Source: Hofstenia miamia (Eukaryota; Xenacoelomorpha; Acoela; Hofsteniidae). Taken from it: 64,000 nucleotides of DNA. The notes beneath the pieces were generated by a model that searched no databases, was not told the origin of the DNA, and saw nothing but the letters and a program-made list of their open reading frames with translations. Location: assembly GCA_900660155.1 (NCBI GenBank), contig CABFPE010000171.1:1038380-1102379 (forward strand). The letters run 5' to 3'. The translations under genes were made by a program, and so were the position numbers. Positions 32,021 through 45,300 of the stretch are shown here, piece after piece. Each line of letters begins with the position of its first letter. Within the stretch, counting starts at the first letter, position 1.

Positions 32021-35000
32021 TTTCTATTAATATTACAATAATAGGAGTCTTATTAAATACTAGATGGCATCAAATTTTAAGTAAAATCGATTTCTTTCGA
32101 TATAGATGACCTTCAATATAAGGCCATACAAAGAAAAGTGAAAATAATTGAATATGTAAAGGAAAAACTATAATACACTTTAAAATTTCATGTTAACTAT
32201 CTTAAGCAAAAAGTGATAATTTTCGGAAATAGCAAGTAATTGTGCTTCATTAGCCAAATACAAATTATAGGCATACATTGAGAAAACTGGAGAGCACAAT
32301 TTAGATACATGGTTTCTTACGTTGAAGTCTGAGAATTTGGGCCCACAGATTCTAGAAATGAAATTACTTGTGCATATTAGGAAAGGTTCTGCCGCAGTTC
32401 CGAAATTTGCAGGACTTAACGACTGACACTTATAATTTAACAAAGAATTAGAAATTCGGATTCTGCTTATATATTGACAATCATTCTATTTAAGCTAATT
32501 TTTCCAAAACAAATTCATGAACGCCACCCTATAGATGCTTATTTCAGTTGTTGAATTTATTTTCATAGGGTCAATTTGAAGAAAATCTCGTGGCATACAT
32601 GCATATTTAATATGAAGCCATAATAAATATTTACATTATTGTTAGCATTTGTATACATAGTGTGTGTACTAAAATTATTTGCAAAATTATAATTTAATAA
32701 ACAATCAATTTTCTATAGTGTTATATTCTCTTCTATGTACAATTGCTGTCTTTTTTACTACATACATTTTGGTAAATTAAACTGATATTTAGTTTGAATC
32801 AACAAATAAATATCAGTTTTGAATATTAATGCAATGAAATTTTCGAAAATACTAAAAGTAAATTCGATAAAGAATTTTTCCATAATTATTGAATGACGAA
32901 ACATATAAGAAACAAATTTTTACATTGCCTTCCAAAAGTTAAGCACATTTTTACGACTTTCATGAATAAAAATTATTAAGTAATTACAACTTAAACTATA
33001 TTTTTAAAAAAAATATAATTCCTCCATTTCTTCACATTATAAGGCATTATTCAATCATCACCTTAGTAAGGAATTGTATGAATTACAAACATTTTGAATA
33101 AGAATATTTACATTTTCATTCAATGGATGGCATTACTAGGTTTCTATTTTAAATATTGTAGCAGCATTTATTTTTAGCATTTGGATATTTATGAGCAAAA
33201 AGCACGTTAAAATGAAGTCCTTATCAGGGTCAGTTGCAATTACATCAATAGTGAACAATCAAGTATACAAATATTGTTTTCAATTTGTCCTAATACTAGT
33301 TTTAAGTAAAGTTGTTGGAAAAATCTCAAAATTTGAAAAAACAGGGAGGTAGTGTGACATAAATTGGAAAATTTGTTGCAGTAAGCATAAAGTGATTAAT
33401 GCAGGCCCTATGTGTTTAAATTTATGCAGTCTATGTTTCTTGTTTTATCATATTTAATGAATGCTTAGAAAAAGTAGACCTAAAAAGGTTTATATTTTTT
33501 CATAACCAATTATCTTAATCGCAGTATCCAAGACCATCACTAAGTTAAGGCTAAACTTATTGAGAAACTAAAATGTAATTCAAAGGCACTTGTGACCGTC
33601 AATAGTTAAGGTCTTGACAAAATTTATAACTGGATTATGTAAAAATAGATAAAACAGACTGTGGTAAATGCAAAATTTAGCACCAAGTCATATTTTTTCA
33701 ATGATGTAACTATAAAAAAAACTCGCATTTCCCTTTTAAATCCATGACATTCCTTGTCTCTGCCAGCTCTTTGATACTGGCGCTTCAACGACATCTAGTG
33801 GTGACATCATGGAAATTGCTTAACAATTTGTGTTGGTTGAAAGGTGATTCACAAATGTGGGAGAGGGTGTTTGACATAATGACTTTTAGTTTCTATAGTG
33901 ATTCATTAAATTGGACACACACTTTTTACTTTGTTTATTACATGTACGCCTGTTTTTTCGTTAATGTACATGACTATGTTAGTTGGCTAATGAAAAACTT
34001 CAGAGCTATATCACATTTTCACTAATATGCACATGCTTTTCAAATAAAAATCGGGAAAAATGTTTGTCATACTTAAACTATGCACATATGAAATATAAAT
34101 TGTTGTATTTGTGTTCTTCTTTTGCAGGCTAACTTGTAGTGCAAAGCTTCACCACATCTATCAAATTTATATGGGGTATCACTATATATTTTTGTAGTTA
34201 GCATGGGAAATCACTATGCTCAAACTTGTTATCCAGATTATGCACCACATTATAGTTTATGTATACATAATATGAACACATTAACTCACATATCCTAAAC
34301 ATATAAATGCTTGGAAAGTAAACAAATATAGTAAATAGTGCATTATTCATACACAAAAAAATACAGGTATATGATATTTAGAAGATAGATTTTGGAAAAC
34401 AAACACCATTTAATAATGTATTACTTGAAATAAACAAGATGTATTAACAGTCTAATATAAATTTGATTATTGAATTAGAAATTTATACATGTTTGGTGAA
34501 ATGAGAAATATTACACTGTACATAGGCACTGAAAACAAAAGATGGAAAAGTATGCTATATTCTTTGTTATTATTATGTAGATGCATTTGAAATCACCAGC
34601 CCAGACTGCCTTGCTTTTATTCCAAGTATCTTTGAACCACCAAGTTGATTAATCACGAATTTGTTTAATTCCTTTATGCTATTCAAAGTATCATTTGATT
34701 CTGGCTAGTATTTAAACCCTACATTAAGCAATATTCACTGTACTGTGTGACGAGATTAATCACCAATTGAATTTGCTCTTTAATGTCATATGAAAATAAA
34801 CAAGCCTTTTTAATAACATTTGATTTTTCCATCTGTATATATGAATTCTAGTCAACAAATTTGTCACCTTTCCATGCAGAGTTCTCCTTTCTAAAGATAT
34901 AAATTTTTAAATGCATTAACCTACACAATAAATGTTTTGTATTATTCAATAACAGAATTGTTACAAAGAATTTGAGAGGTAGAATCACTAAGAAATTTGT

Positions 35001-35366
35001 AAAACAAATACAAAATAATAATATATTTCCTGACAAAGCAAAAATCAATGCATATAATTTCATTTCAGTCAATTGTTAGTTAAAAATAGAAATTTAAAAG
35101 CATATGATTACAACAAGATACTCAACATATCAGAAATCAATTAGTATAAATTGCCTCAAGCAATTGTTATTTAAAAAATTGAAATGGAAATTCATTGGAG
35201 TTAAAAATTTGGTTAAAATACAAGCATAAGGAAGCAAAAAAGGTAAATAGAAGCCAAGTCACTAAGAATTTGGTGAAAATTGCAAAATAATAATTTATAG
35301 GTCAATATAGCAAAAACAATGCCTATAAATTTGCTCAATTGAACAAATATGGCCATTTGGGTGGTA
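32021..35366. other. AT-rich non-coding stretch
   Basis: No supported gene. The longest frame (33744-34025 plus, 93 codons) has hydrophobic runs but no domain, signal peptide or splice context that I trust. Confidence 0.55.
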
Positions 35367-35370
35367 ATAT

Positions 35371-36769
35371 TGTAACATAATTCAAATCATGTGTGGTCAA
35401 ATTGAGAGAAACAAAGGCAAGGACTAAGACTGAATTTTGATATAAATATTAATTGTACAACACATGATTATGATTAGTTAATTATTTGTAAAATTTATAA
35501 GCAGTAATTTTTCTATTAATTAATTGGCAGTACAAAAGGATATTTGACAATTGGTAAAAAGGCAAAGTCGCAAAAAGCTAATTAATGCTGACGTGTGCAA
35601 GGCGGCAGACAAAAGATAATCAAGATTTAATAAATTGTCAACAACTCAGCAATAACAGGTACTAGCCAAATATTTGATTGTTTAAACAATTTCTAGTATA
35701 AAAACTGTGCAATATTATATTTTGTTGATGGCCGAAATTTATTGGATTTACTTCGTGTTCTTTTGTCAGGTTTATTTATTAATTAAATGGAAAGCTAAAA
35801 ATGTTTGAGCACTAGGGTATTCGAGGCAGTGGTCCATGACTTTGTTTAACGGGAGATAATATGTAATGGCTTTAGCACTTAGCAATGAATTGTTATCACC
35901 ATTCCAAAGGCTGTGTATTTTGCACATTAACAATAATGATTTGCTAGCGCCATTCCCATGGCTGTGCGGCTGGTAGCTGTTGGTCTACCTGATGTGCTCA
36001 TAGGTTAGGTGTAAGGATAGGGGTTTTCTTCATTATAGCTTTCCTATCATTTGTTGTTCGTTTAATTATATTATCAAGTTTACATTAGCCCTCGTAGGAG
36101 AATTTACAGTTTGTTTGTATTGGAAGTTTATCAACAGTATTATATTGTCTTTAATTCACAGTCGACCTACAGACCTAATTCCTACGTTTATGCTGGCTGC
36201 GTTGATTGTTCACATGTACAATAGGTAATTAGCATATAGATATTTATCTGTAGGGGTATTACATGTAAGGCATGATAACAAGCTAATGCATTCAGGTTGT
36301 GAGTCTCCTTTATATTACAACATCATTAATAACAAGAACAATCAATGCATTAAATTAGTAGGATATTCACACATTGTCACAATTTCATTATCACACAACA
36401 TTTCATGCACTGAGTCTTCATTGTGGCGATTGGTGTTTCTTTCGATGCAAAAGTGTTCATTGGAATTAATAATTACATCGTAGTTCTTCAATTCCTCTTT
36501 GTGCTTTGCCTCAGGTCGGGTGTGTAACCCTGTACTTTGTACCAACCATCTCCTGTCTTGAACCTAAATTACTGTTGTTACTCCGAGCGTCGAATATAGT
36601 TGTTGCCTAGATATTAGTCTAAGTGTTAAGTAACTACAAGTAAGAACAACAGAATAGAGATGGAATTTGGAATCTGTCACCTACCTTACTCAGTAAAAAT
36701 AGGAAATAGTCAAAGTAGCTCCTAAATTACATTTAAGTTTACTAGTTGGAAAGTTGTCAAGATTCTACA
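35371..36769 (+). repeat. 5' LTR of the gypsy element
   Basis: Starts TGTAACATAATTCAAATCAT and ends GTTGTCAAGATTCTACA, the usual TG...CA boundaries. It is about 1.4 kb, about twice the length of the 3' LTR, which shares its two ends but is shorter internally. It is directly followed by the primer-binding site. Confidence 0.9.
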
Positions 36770-36787
36770 TGGCGACCATGACAGGCG
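36770..36787 (+). promoter_or_regulatory. Candidate tRNA primer-binding site
   Basis: TGGCGACCATGACAGG lies immediately after the LTR. It differs at one base from the site TGGCGACCGTGACAGG used by insect mdg1/412-type elements, which is complementary to the 3' end of tRNA-Arg (recalled from memory). Minus-strand DNA synthesis would start here. Confidence 0.7.
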
Positions 36788-36966
36788 CCTGACATGCGCA
36801 AAGAAAAATTCGAGTTAAGATAGTTGTTTCTTCTTAAATCAATCAAATTGGAATAGTAATCTAAGTATCTGGAAAATAGTTAATAGTTAATAGTGTTACA
36901 GTAGTGACTAAAGAAAGAAGAAAGAAGAGGGAACGAATAATAACATTACACTGGAGCAGACAAGAA

Positions 36967-38631
36967 ATGCAAGAAGGGATTACCAAATCGGATACCCTGA
37001 GCACAAATGAGAAAAATGGTGAATTCAAAGAAAAAACTACTAGGAGTAAACCCAGAACTCAAAAGACCCCCCAAGCAAGAAGTACACCCGAGACACAGGA
37101 TGTAATTATGTCCCCAGAAAGTGAACAATCCCCAACAGAACAGGTGCTACAACCTGCGGAGTTAACAAATGAATTTACAATAACCCAGCTAATGGAAATT
37201 ATTGAGAATAATACGAAAGAAAGAAAGGAGTTGAAGAAACAAATAGAACATTTAACAAAGAGAATAATTGAAGTGGAGATAAAAAGTGTCAAAAAGGAGA
37301 AACTAGTTGATGAAATAAAGGAAGACACAAGTATATGTTTGACGGAGCAGCGGAACTTGTTTCAACAACAGATAGAACAGTTGATGGAAGTCAACAAGGA
37401 AATAAAGCTCCAATATGAACAATTGCAAAAAATGCTAAAAGAGCTTCATGAAGAAAATGCTAACTTACGAGAGGATAACATAGTAAAGCAATTAGAAATT
37501 GACAATTTAAAGGACGAATTGTGGTTAATTGAGTTAAAGAAAACCGAAATAAAAACGATAGAAAATATCACAGTGGAAAAACCGCATGAATTAAATTCAG
37601 CGATACCACAAAAAGAGGTATCAATACAAGATTACAAAAATGCGGAAGCTGAAGAAGAGTTTATAGCAAAGTTAGTTGAAAATGTAACGAAACAGGTTAA
37701 AGAAAATGTTGAAAAACCAATCGAAAGAAAACCGGTATTTCAAGATACAATATTGTCGGAAGATGAAGAAAATGAGATATCAACATGTAAAGCAATACTG
37801 CCTAAATTTACAGGCAGGGTGGACAATTACTCGCCTACATTTAATGAATGGTTAGAAATATTCGAGATGAGTATGAAGGAACGAAAGGTAACACAACATA
37901 GGGCAGCAGCAAGATTCCCACTATATTTAAGTGGAGCTGCATACCAGCATTATTTAGTGTTAGATTCGGAAACGAAAATGAACTACAAAAAATTGATAGG
38001 AGAATATCAACAATATTATGATGATGAAAGCTTTAAGAGCCAGTATAGGATGCTGTTAAATGGAATAAAGATGAACAGTAAAGATGATTTACGAAATTAT
38101 ATGTCTCAAGTAGAGAGATTGTTAAAACTTAGTTCCAGGGAAAACAGTTATTCTAAATATGATTTATTTGCACATATTTGCAAAGGGTTGCCAGAGGCAA
38201 TACGGACGCAATTTCAAATTAAATGTGATGCAGATGATGCATTGGATAAAATGATTAGGAAAGGATTGGCGATACAAATTACAATGGAAAGTAATGCGAG
38301 AATTAATGAGAAATCGACAATTACAAAACAAATAGTTAATCAAACAATACCAATGGGGAATAAACCAACAGGTAAGACTATTATTAAAAAATCTGGAGAA
38401 GAATTAGTGAAAATAAAACTAAAAGATGGAACAATAAAGCAAATAAAACGGAAAGATTTGAAATGTCAAGCCTGTGGTAACAAGGGACATACGAAAAAAT
38501 ACTGTAAGCAACAAATAAATTGGATAGAAGAGGAAGATGTGGACTTTGATGAAGAAGATCTAATAGAAAATGAGGAAGAACAAGAAGAAGAAGAGGAAAT
38601 GGAATCGGCGGAAGTAGAAAATTTAAATTAG
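36967..38631 (+). CDS. Gag-like protein (gypsy fossil)
   Basis: About 555 codons from the first ATG at 36967; the open frame itself reaches upstream without an ATG. The N-terminal third is rich in Glu and Lys with a long predicted coiled coil (37180-37560). The capsid-like middle contains PKFTGRVDNYSPTFNEWL and AARFPLYLSGAAYQHYL. A CCHC zinc knuckle, CQACGNKGHTKKYC, lies near 38465, followed by a very acidic tail. It would form the particle and bind element RNA. The long coiled coil ahead of the capsid part is unusual. It looks intact. Confidence 0.8.
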   Translation: MQEGITKSDTLSTNEKNGEFKEKTTRSKPRTQKTPQARSTPETQDVIMSPESEQSPTEQVLQPAELTNEFTITQLMEIIENNTKERKELKKQIEHLTKRIIEVEIKSVKKEKLVDEIKEDTSICLTEQRNLFQQQIEQLMEVNKEIKLQYEQLQKMLKELHEENANLREDNIVKQLEIDNLKDELWLIELKKTEIKTIENITVEKPHELNSAIPQKEVSIQDYKNAEAEEEFIAKLVENVTKQVKENVEKPIERKPVFQDTILSEDEENEISTCKAILPKFTGRVDNYSPTFNEWLEIFEMSMKERKVTQHRAAARFPLYLSGAAYQHYLVLDSETKMNYKKLIGEYQQYYDDESFKSQYRMLLNGIKMNSKDDLRNYMSQVERLLKLSSRENSYSKYDLFAHICKGLPEAIRTQFQIKCDADDALDKMIRKGLAIQITMESNARINEKSTITKQIVNQTIPMGNKPTGKTIIKKSGEELVKIKLKDGTIKQIKRKDLKCQACGNKGHTKKYCKQQINWIEEEDVDFDEEDLIENEEEQEEEEEMESAEVENLN

Positions 38632-38672
38632 AGGGAGCGCCATCTCTGAAAAACCAAGCACCCATACTAATA

Positions 38673-39176
38673 GTGACCGATCTACTAAAAACAAATATGA
38701 TAACAATTGTTATTAATGGAGTGATGGTAGAAGTGACAGTAGATACAGGAGTGGTGATATCCATAATAACGGATGAATGTGCAAAGAAAGTTGGCTTTCA
38801 AAGAAAACAATTAAACAACGAGAAAAATAGACTAATAAATGCTTCTGGAGATTACATTGACGTGAAAGGTAAGCTGGAGAATGTACCAATAAGAGTGGCA
38901 AATATGACATTTCAACAAACTCTTACGGTAATTGATACAGAGAGAAACCAATTGCCATATGAAATAATATTGGGTAATGATTTTCTCACAAACAACAAGT
39001 GCATTATAAATTATAAGGATAAAATGATAACTGTACAAGAAGAGGTAGTAACAACCTATGAAGATCGCGATATGGATGATACAATAGTGTTTAAGTTAAC
39101 AGAGTATGTGAAAATTTTGCCAAATAATTGGAAAATGTGTGAAATTATAACAAGTGAAAGAATAAACACTAAGTAA
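38673..39176 (+). CDS. Retropepsin-type protease (gypsy fossil)
   Basis: Overlaps no other domain and starts shortly after gag in another frame, as in many gypsy elements that use frameshifting or a separate pol product. Active-site block VTVDTGVVISIITDE and the later hydrophobic block EIILGNDFL are visible, so the retropepsin core is recognisable. It would cleave the polyprotein. The start shown is the beginning of the open frame; no ATG supports it. Confidence 0.7.
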   Translation: MTDLLKTNMITIVINGVMVEVTVDTGVVISIITDECAKKVGFQRKQLNNEKNRLINASGDYIDVKGKLENVPIRVANMTFQQTLTVIDTERNQLPYEIILGNDFLTNNKCIINYKDKMITVQEEVVTTYEDRDMDDTIVFKLTEYVKILPNNWKMCEIITSERINTK

Positions 39177-39179
39177 TGA

Positions 39180-41385
39180 TATATGACCAAATTGGCATAA
39201 ATACAAAGAAATTATTGACTCTGTCGAGCTTGTGCATGATATGAGAAGGCAAGGGTTGGATACCACTGTTAAACGTGACAAATTACGTAGTCAATGTTAA
39301 CAAAGACAAGGTTACAATAAAAGGAAAGATAGTGAAATCCGAGAAGCAGATGGTAAACAAAACAATAAACATAATATCGAAAGAAGAAGTAGAAATGTTT
39401 CAGATACTGGAAATCAAGGAAGAAGAATACCCAAATCTGAATAACGAAGAAAAGGAAAAGCTGGTAGAAATTTTGAATAAGCATTATAAAATATTCAACT
39501 TCTGAGAAATCAGTGTGGGGAAAGCAATCAGAGAAACGCATAAGATAATTACTACAACAGATGAACAGATTAGATTACCTTGCAGAAGAGTACCAGAGAA
39601 TCTGAAAGAAAAATACAATAAAATTCTAAACAACCTTATTGACAATAAAATTATAAGGCTGAGTGAAAGTCCTTATGTGTCACCAATGGTGTTTGTAAAA
39701 CAGGGTGTATAGATTTCAGAAAATTGAATGATGTGACTAAAAAAGATGCCTACCTGTTACCACGAATAGATGACATGATTTATGAAGCAACAAAAAACAA
39801 ATACTTCACATGTATTGTCTTATGCAAAGCGTACTGGCAGGTGCCAATGGAGCCTAAGGATATTGAAAAAATGGCGTTCATAACTCCCTATGGTTTGTTT
39901 GAATGGATGTATATGGCATTTGGACTTTGTAATGCACCAGCAACATTTCAATGATATGTAATGAAAGTGTTGAAACAAAAGAAAAAAATGGAAGACGGAG
40001 TGTGTGCATACATAGATGATATACTAATCGCGAGTAATATGGTAGATGAGCATTTAGAAAAATTGGACAGAACGTTAACGATTCTTTATAATGCCAGACT
40101 GAGAGTGAATGGAAAAAAATGTGAAATTCTAAAAACTGAAGTGGTGTTTTTGGGAAGAAGAATACAACAAGGCGAAATTAAAATGAAAAACAACACAAAG
40201 GAAATGATTTTAAACATTAAAAGCCCAAAAACAAAGAAGGACATACAGAGAATAATTGGGTTCATCAACTATTATGGATCATTCATACCAAATATAGCTC
40301 AGAAAACAATTTGAATAACAGCATTACTGAAAAAATCTAAACCTTTTGAATGGACATGGAGAGAAGAGGTACAATTAGAAAACATCAAAAATGAACTTGC
40401 TAAAATGCCTTTGCTGAATACACCTGATTATGAAGAAGAGTTTATATTAGATTGTGATGCGAGTAATGTTGCAATAGGAGCTTGTTTGGGACAGATGAAA
40501 AATGGTAGGGAAGTACCTATACAATTCTTTAGCCAATGACTAAAAACAAGTGAAGAAAATTATGGGTCAACAAAGTTGGAGATGTTAGCATTAGTAGAGA
40601 GTATAAAGTAATTTAGATACTTTTTGATTGGACAGAAATTTAAAGTGTGAACAGATAATAGTGGCTTGGCGTGGCTCAAGAAATTTTCGGGAGATAAGTC
40701 GTCAATTGTGTCAAGGTGGATAGAGTATTTAAACAAATTTAGATTCACAATCAAACATAGGAAAGGTACATTACATAAAAAGGCTGATTTCTGGACTGTG
40801 CTACTGGAATACCAAAGAGATGTAGAAAAGCAGGAAGGAGAAAAGAAGAAATTTGAATTTTTGCCACATAGCGAATACAACAAACTACCAGACATTAATG
40901 CAGATAAAAAGAGTCAAGTGATAATGCCCATCACAATTAATGAGGAAATCAACGAAAGTGACGGAGATAAGAAGAAAATTGGAAGACAGCAATGAACAAA
41001 TAAGCAAGGAAGCAAATAGCTATTTCCAGAGATATACATGGAAAATAAATCAAAATGGGTTACTGTATGTACATGGAAAAACACTAAGAATAGCGATTCC
41101 AGAATACTACAAAAGGGAACTGGTAAGGAAAACTCATGAAAAAGGACACATTGGAATAATCCAAAAGAACAAACATTTAACTCAAGATTTATAACGATTG
41201 GAGTTAGAAAAGTGGTAGAGGACGTTATTAATAAATGTACCATGTGCCTGTTAAATAATAAGAGTCACTTTCCAAGGCAAACGGCGCCATTGGAAAAAAT
41301 AATAGCAACTGCACTGAATCAAATAGTACATGTCGATCTAGAAAAATTGTCACAAGATGATGAAGGGTACCAATATATTCTGGTA
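39180..41385 (+). pseudogene. Pol, first copy: RT, RNase H, start of integrase (gypsy fossil)
   Basis: Recognisable parts in order: RT entry (RLPCRRVPENLKEKY, SPYVSPMVFVKQG), RT active-site block AYIDDILIAS near 40010, RNase H block LDCDASNVAIGACLG near 40450, and the N-terminal zinc-binding part of integrase before the gap. It has roughly eight breaks and is not functional. It covers the same part of the element as the second copy beginning at 42386, from which it differs by several percent by eye. Confidence 0.8.
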
Positions 41386-42385
41386 NNNNNNNNNNNNNNN
41401 NNNNNNNNNNNNNNNNNNNNNNNNNNNNNNNNNNNNNNNNNNNNNNNNNNNNNNNNNNNNNNNNNNNNNNNNNNNNNNNNNNNNNNNNNNNNNNNNNNNN
41501 NNNNNNNNNNNNNNNNNNNNNNNNNNNNNNNNNNNNNNNNNNNNNNNNNNNNNNNNNNNNNNNNNNNNNNNNNNNNNNNNNNNNNNNNNNNNNNNNNNNN
41601 NNNNNNNNNNNNNNNNNNNNNNNNNNNNNNNNNNNNNNNNNNNNNNNNNNNNNNNNNNNNNNNNNNNNNNNNNNNNNNNNNNNNNNNNNNNNNNNNNNNN
41701 NNNNNNNNNNNNNNNNNNNNNNNNNNNNNNNNNNNNNNNNNNNNNNNNNNNNNNNNNNNNNNNNNNNNNNNNNNNNNNNNNNNNNNNNNNNNNNNNNNNN
41801 NNNNNNNNNNNNNNNNNNNNNNNNNNNNNNNNNNNNNNNNNNNNNNNNNNNNNNNNNNNNNNNNNNNNNNNNNNNNNNNNNNNNNNNNNNNNNNNNNNNN
41901 NNNNNNNNNNNNNNNNNNNNNNNNNNNNNNNNNNNNNNNNNNNNNNNNNNNNNNNNNNNNNNNNNNNNNNNNNNNNNNNNNNNNNNNNNNNNNNNNNNNN
42001 NNNNNNNNNNNNNNNNNNNNNNNNNNNNNNNNNNNNNNNNNNNNNNNNNNNNNNNNNNNNNNNNNNNNNNNNNNNNNNNNNNNNNNNNNNNNNNNNNNNN
42101 NNNNNNNNNNNNNNNNNNNNNNNNNNNNNNNNNNNNNNNNNNNNNNNNNNNNNNNNNNNNNNNNNNNNNNNNNNNNNNNNNNNNNNNNNNNNNNNNNNNN
42201 NNNNNNNNNNNNNNNNNNNNNNNNNNNNNNNNNNNNNNNNNNNNNNNNNNNNNNNNNNNNNNNNNNNNNNNNNNNNNNNNNNNNNNNNNNNNNNNNNNNN
42301 NNNNNNNNNNNNNNNNNNNNNNNNNNNNNNNNNNNNNNNNNNNNNNNNNNNNNNNNNNNNNNNNNNNNNNNNNNNNNNNNNNNNN
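41386..42385. other. 1,000-bp assembly gap (N)
   Basis: Exactly 1,000 N, a typical placeholder for a gap of estimated or unknown size. Before it the sequence is in integrase; after it the sequence restarts between protease and RT. The join therefore steps back in the element. Confidence 0.95.
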
Positions 42386-45300
42386 ATATGACCAAATTGG
42401 CATAGATACAAAGAAATTATCGACTCTGTCGAGCTTGTGCATGATACAAGAAGGCAAGGGTTGGATACCAGTGTTAAATGCGACAAATCACGTAGTCAAT
42501 GTTAATAAAGACAAGGTTACGATAAAGGGAAAGAGAGTGAAATCCGAGAAGCAGATGGTAAACAAAACAATAAACATAATAACGAAAGAAGAAGAAGAAA
42601 TGTTTCAGATACAGGAAATCAAGGAAGAAGAATACCCACATCTGAATAATGAAGAAAAGGAAAAGCTTGTAAAAATTTTGAATAAGCATAATAAAATATT
42701 CAACTTCGGAGAAATCAGTGTGGGGAAAGCAATCAGAGAAACGCATAAGATAATTACTACAACAGATGAACCAATTAGATTACCTTGCAGAAGAGTACCA
42801 GAGAATCTGAAAGAAAAATATAATACAATTCTGAATGAACTCATTGATAATAAAATTATCAGGCTGAGTGAAAGTCCTTATGTGTCACCAACGGTGTTTG
42901 TAAAACAGGGTGAAAAATACAGGCTTTGTATAGATTTCAGAAAATTGAATGATGTGACAAAAAAAGATGCTTATCCGTTACTGTGAATAGATGACATGAT
43001 TTATGAAGCAACAAAAAACAAATACTTTACGTGTATTTACTTATGCAAAGCATACTGGCAGGTACCAATGGAGCCTAAAGATATCTAAAAAACAGCGTTC
43101 ATAACTCCCTACAGTTTGTTTGAATGGATGTATATGGCGTTTGGACTTTGTAATGCACCAGCAATGTTTCAATGGTATGTAATGAAAGTGTTAAAATAAA
43201 AGAATAAAAAAATGGAAGACGGAGTGTGTGCATACATAGACGATATACTAATCATGAGTAATACGTTAGATGAGCATTTAGAAAAATTGGACAGAACTTT
43301 ATAATGCCGGACTGAGGGTGAATGGAAAAAATGTGAAATTTTAAAAACTGAAGTAGTGTTTTTGGGAAGAAGAATACAGCAAGGCGAAATTAAAATGAAA
43401 AACAATGCAAAGGAAATTATTTTAAATATTAAAAACCAAAAAACAAAGAAGGACATACAGAGAATAATGGGGTTCATCAACTATTATGGATAATTCATAC
43501 CAAATATAGCTCAGAAAACAACTAGAATAACAGCATTACTTAAAAAATCTAAACCGTTTGAATGGACATGGAGAGAAGAGGAACAATTAGAAAACATCAA
43601 AAATGAACTTGCTAAAATGCCTTCACTAAATACACCTGATTATGAAGAGGAGTTTATATTAGATTGTGATGCGAGCAATGTTGCAATAGGAGCTTGTTTG
43701 GGACAGATGAAAAATGGTAGAGAAGTACCTATACAATTCTTTAGCTGATGACTAAAAACAAGTGAAGAAAATTATGGGTCAACAAAGTTGGAGATGTTAG
43801 CATTAGTAGAGAGTATAAAGAAATTTAGATACTTTTTGATTGGACAGAAATTTAAAGTGTGAACAGATAATAGTGGCTTGGCGTGGCTCAAGAAATTTTC
43901 GGGAGATAAGTCGTCAATTGTGTTGAGGTGGATAGAGTATTTAAATAAATTTAGATTCACAATCAAACACAGGAAAGGTACGCTACATAAAAATGCTGAT
44001 TTCTGGACTGCACTACCGGAATACCAAAGAGACGTAGAAAAGCAGGAAGGAGAAAAGAAGAAATTTGATTTTTTGCCACACAGTGAATACAACGAACTAC
44101 CAGACATTAATGCAGATAAAAAGGGTCAAGTGATAATGCCCATCACAATTAAAGAGGAAATCAATGAGAGTGAAATTGTCAAAAAACAGAAAATAGATCT
44201 GATAATGACGGAGATAAGAAGAAAATTGGAAGACAGCAATGAACAAATAAGCAAGGAAGCAAATAGCTATTTCCAGAGATATACATGGAAAATAAATCAA
44301 AACGGGTTACTATATGTACATGGAAAAACATTAAGAATAGCGATTCTGGAATACTACAAAAGGGAACTGGTAAGAAAAATTCATGAGAAAGGGCACATTG
44401 GAATAATCCAAACTGAACAAACATTTAACGCAAGATTTATAACGATTGGAGTTAGAAAAGTAGTAGAGGACGTTATTAATAAATGTACCACGTGCCTGTT
44501 AAATAATAAGAGTCATTTTCCGAGGCAAACAGCGCCATTGGAAAAAATAATAGCAAATGCAACAAATCAAATAGTACATGTTGACCTAGAAAAATTGTCA
44601 CAAGACTATGAAGGGTACCAATATATTCTGGTAATAGTAGACAATTTTACGAAATATGCAAGGATGATTCCATTGGATTCCACAACAGCAAAAATCGTGG
44701 CAGAAAAAATAATGAAAGAATGGATATTAAAATTTGGACCCATGGAAGTAATAATATCCGACAGAGGTGTGCAATTTGAAAGTAAATTGTTTGAAGAAAT
44801 GACGAAATTGTTGGAAATAATGACAGAGAAAACAATGGCTTACCACACACAGGCAAATGGGGCAGTGGAACGTTTAAATAGAACAATGATTAAACTAATC
44901 AGAGTGTTAACATCGAGGATTGGCGGAAAAGATTGGAGAGAGGTAATAGAAATGGTAGAGTACTATTACAACACCTCAGTACATTCTACTACAGGGACAA
45001 CACCTTTCAAAGCGATGTATGGCAGAGAGGCAGCAATGCCGATATCTATGCAATACAATAATTATTCTGACAAACCAGATAATGAATATATTAAGAAGAT
45101 AAAAAATCAATTAACAGAAATCCATGAAGCAATGTGTCACAATACGAAAAAGTCTGTGATAAGACAGCAGAGAAATTTCAATAAGAAAATTTATGGAAAG
45201 CCACACAAGAAGGGTGATAAGGTTTATGCATATACATTATTGAGGACACACGACATAAACCAGGTAAGAAAATTCAAAACATTGTGGTCAGGGCCATTTT

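Noticed and set aside
33744-34025. 93-codon frame with hydrophobic runs, possible membrane protein
   Set aside because: Hydrophobic runs are common in T-rich frames; no start context, splice sites or family resemblance.
36946-39541. Minus-strand frames opposite gag and protease
   Set aside because: Shadows of the A-rich plus-strand coding sequence; they show only Phe/Leu/Ser-rich translation.
41212-42486. Frames of 344-409 codons on both strands
   Set aside because: Mostly the 1,000-N gap. Only the plus-strand integrase start before the gap is real, and it is listed under pol.
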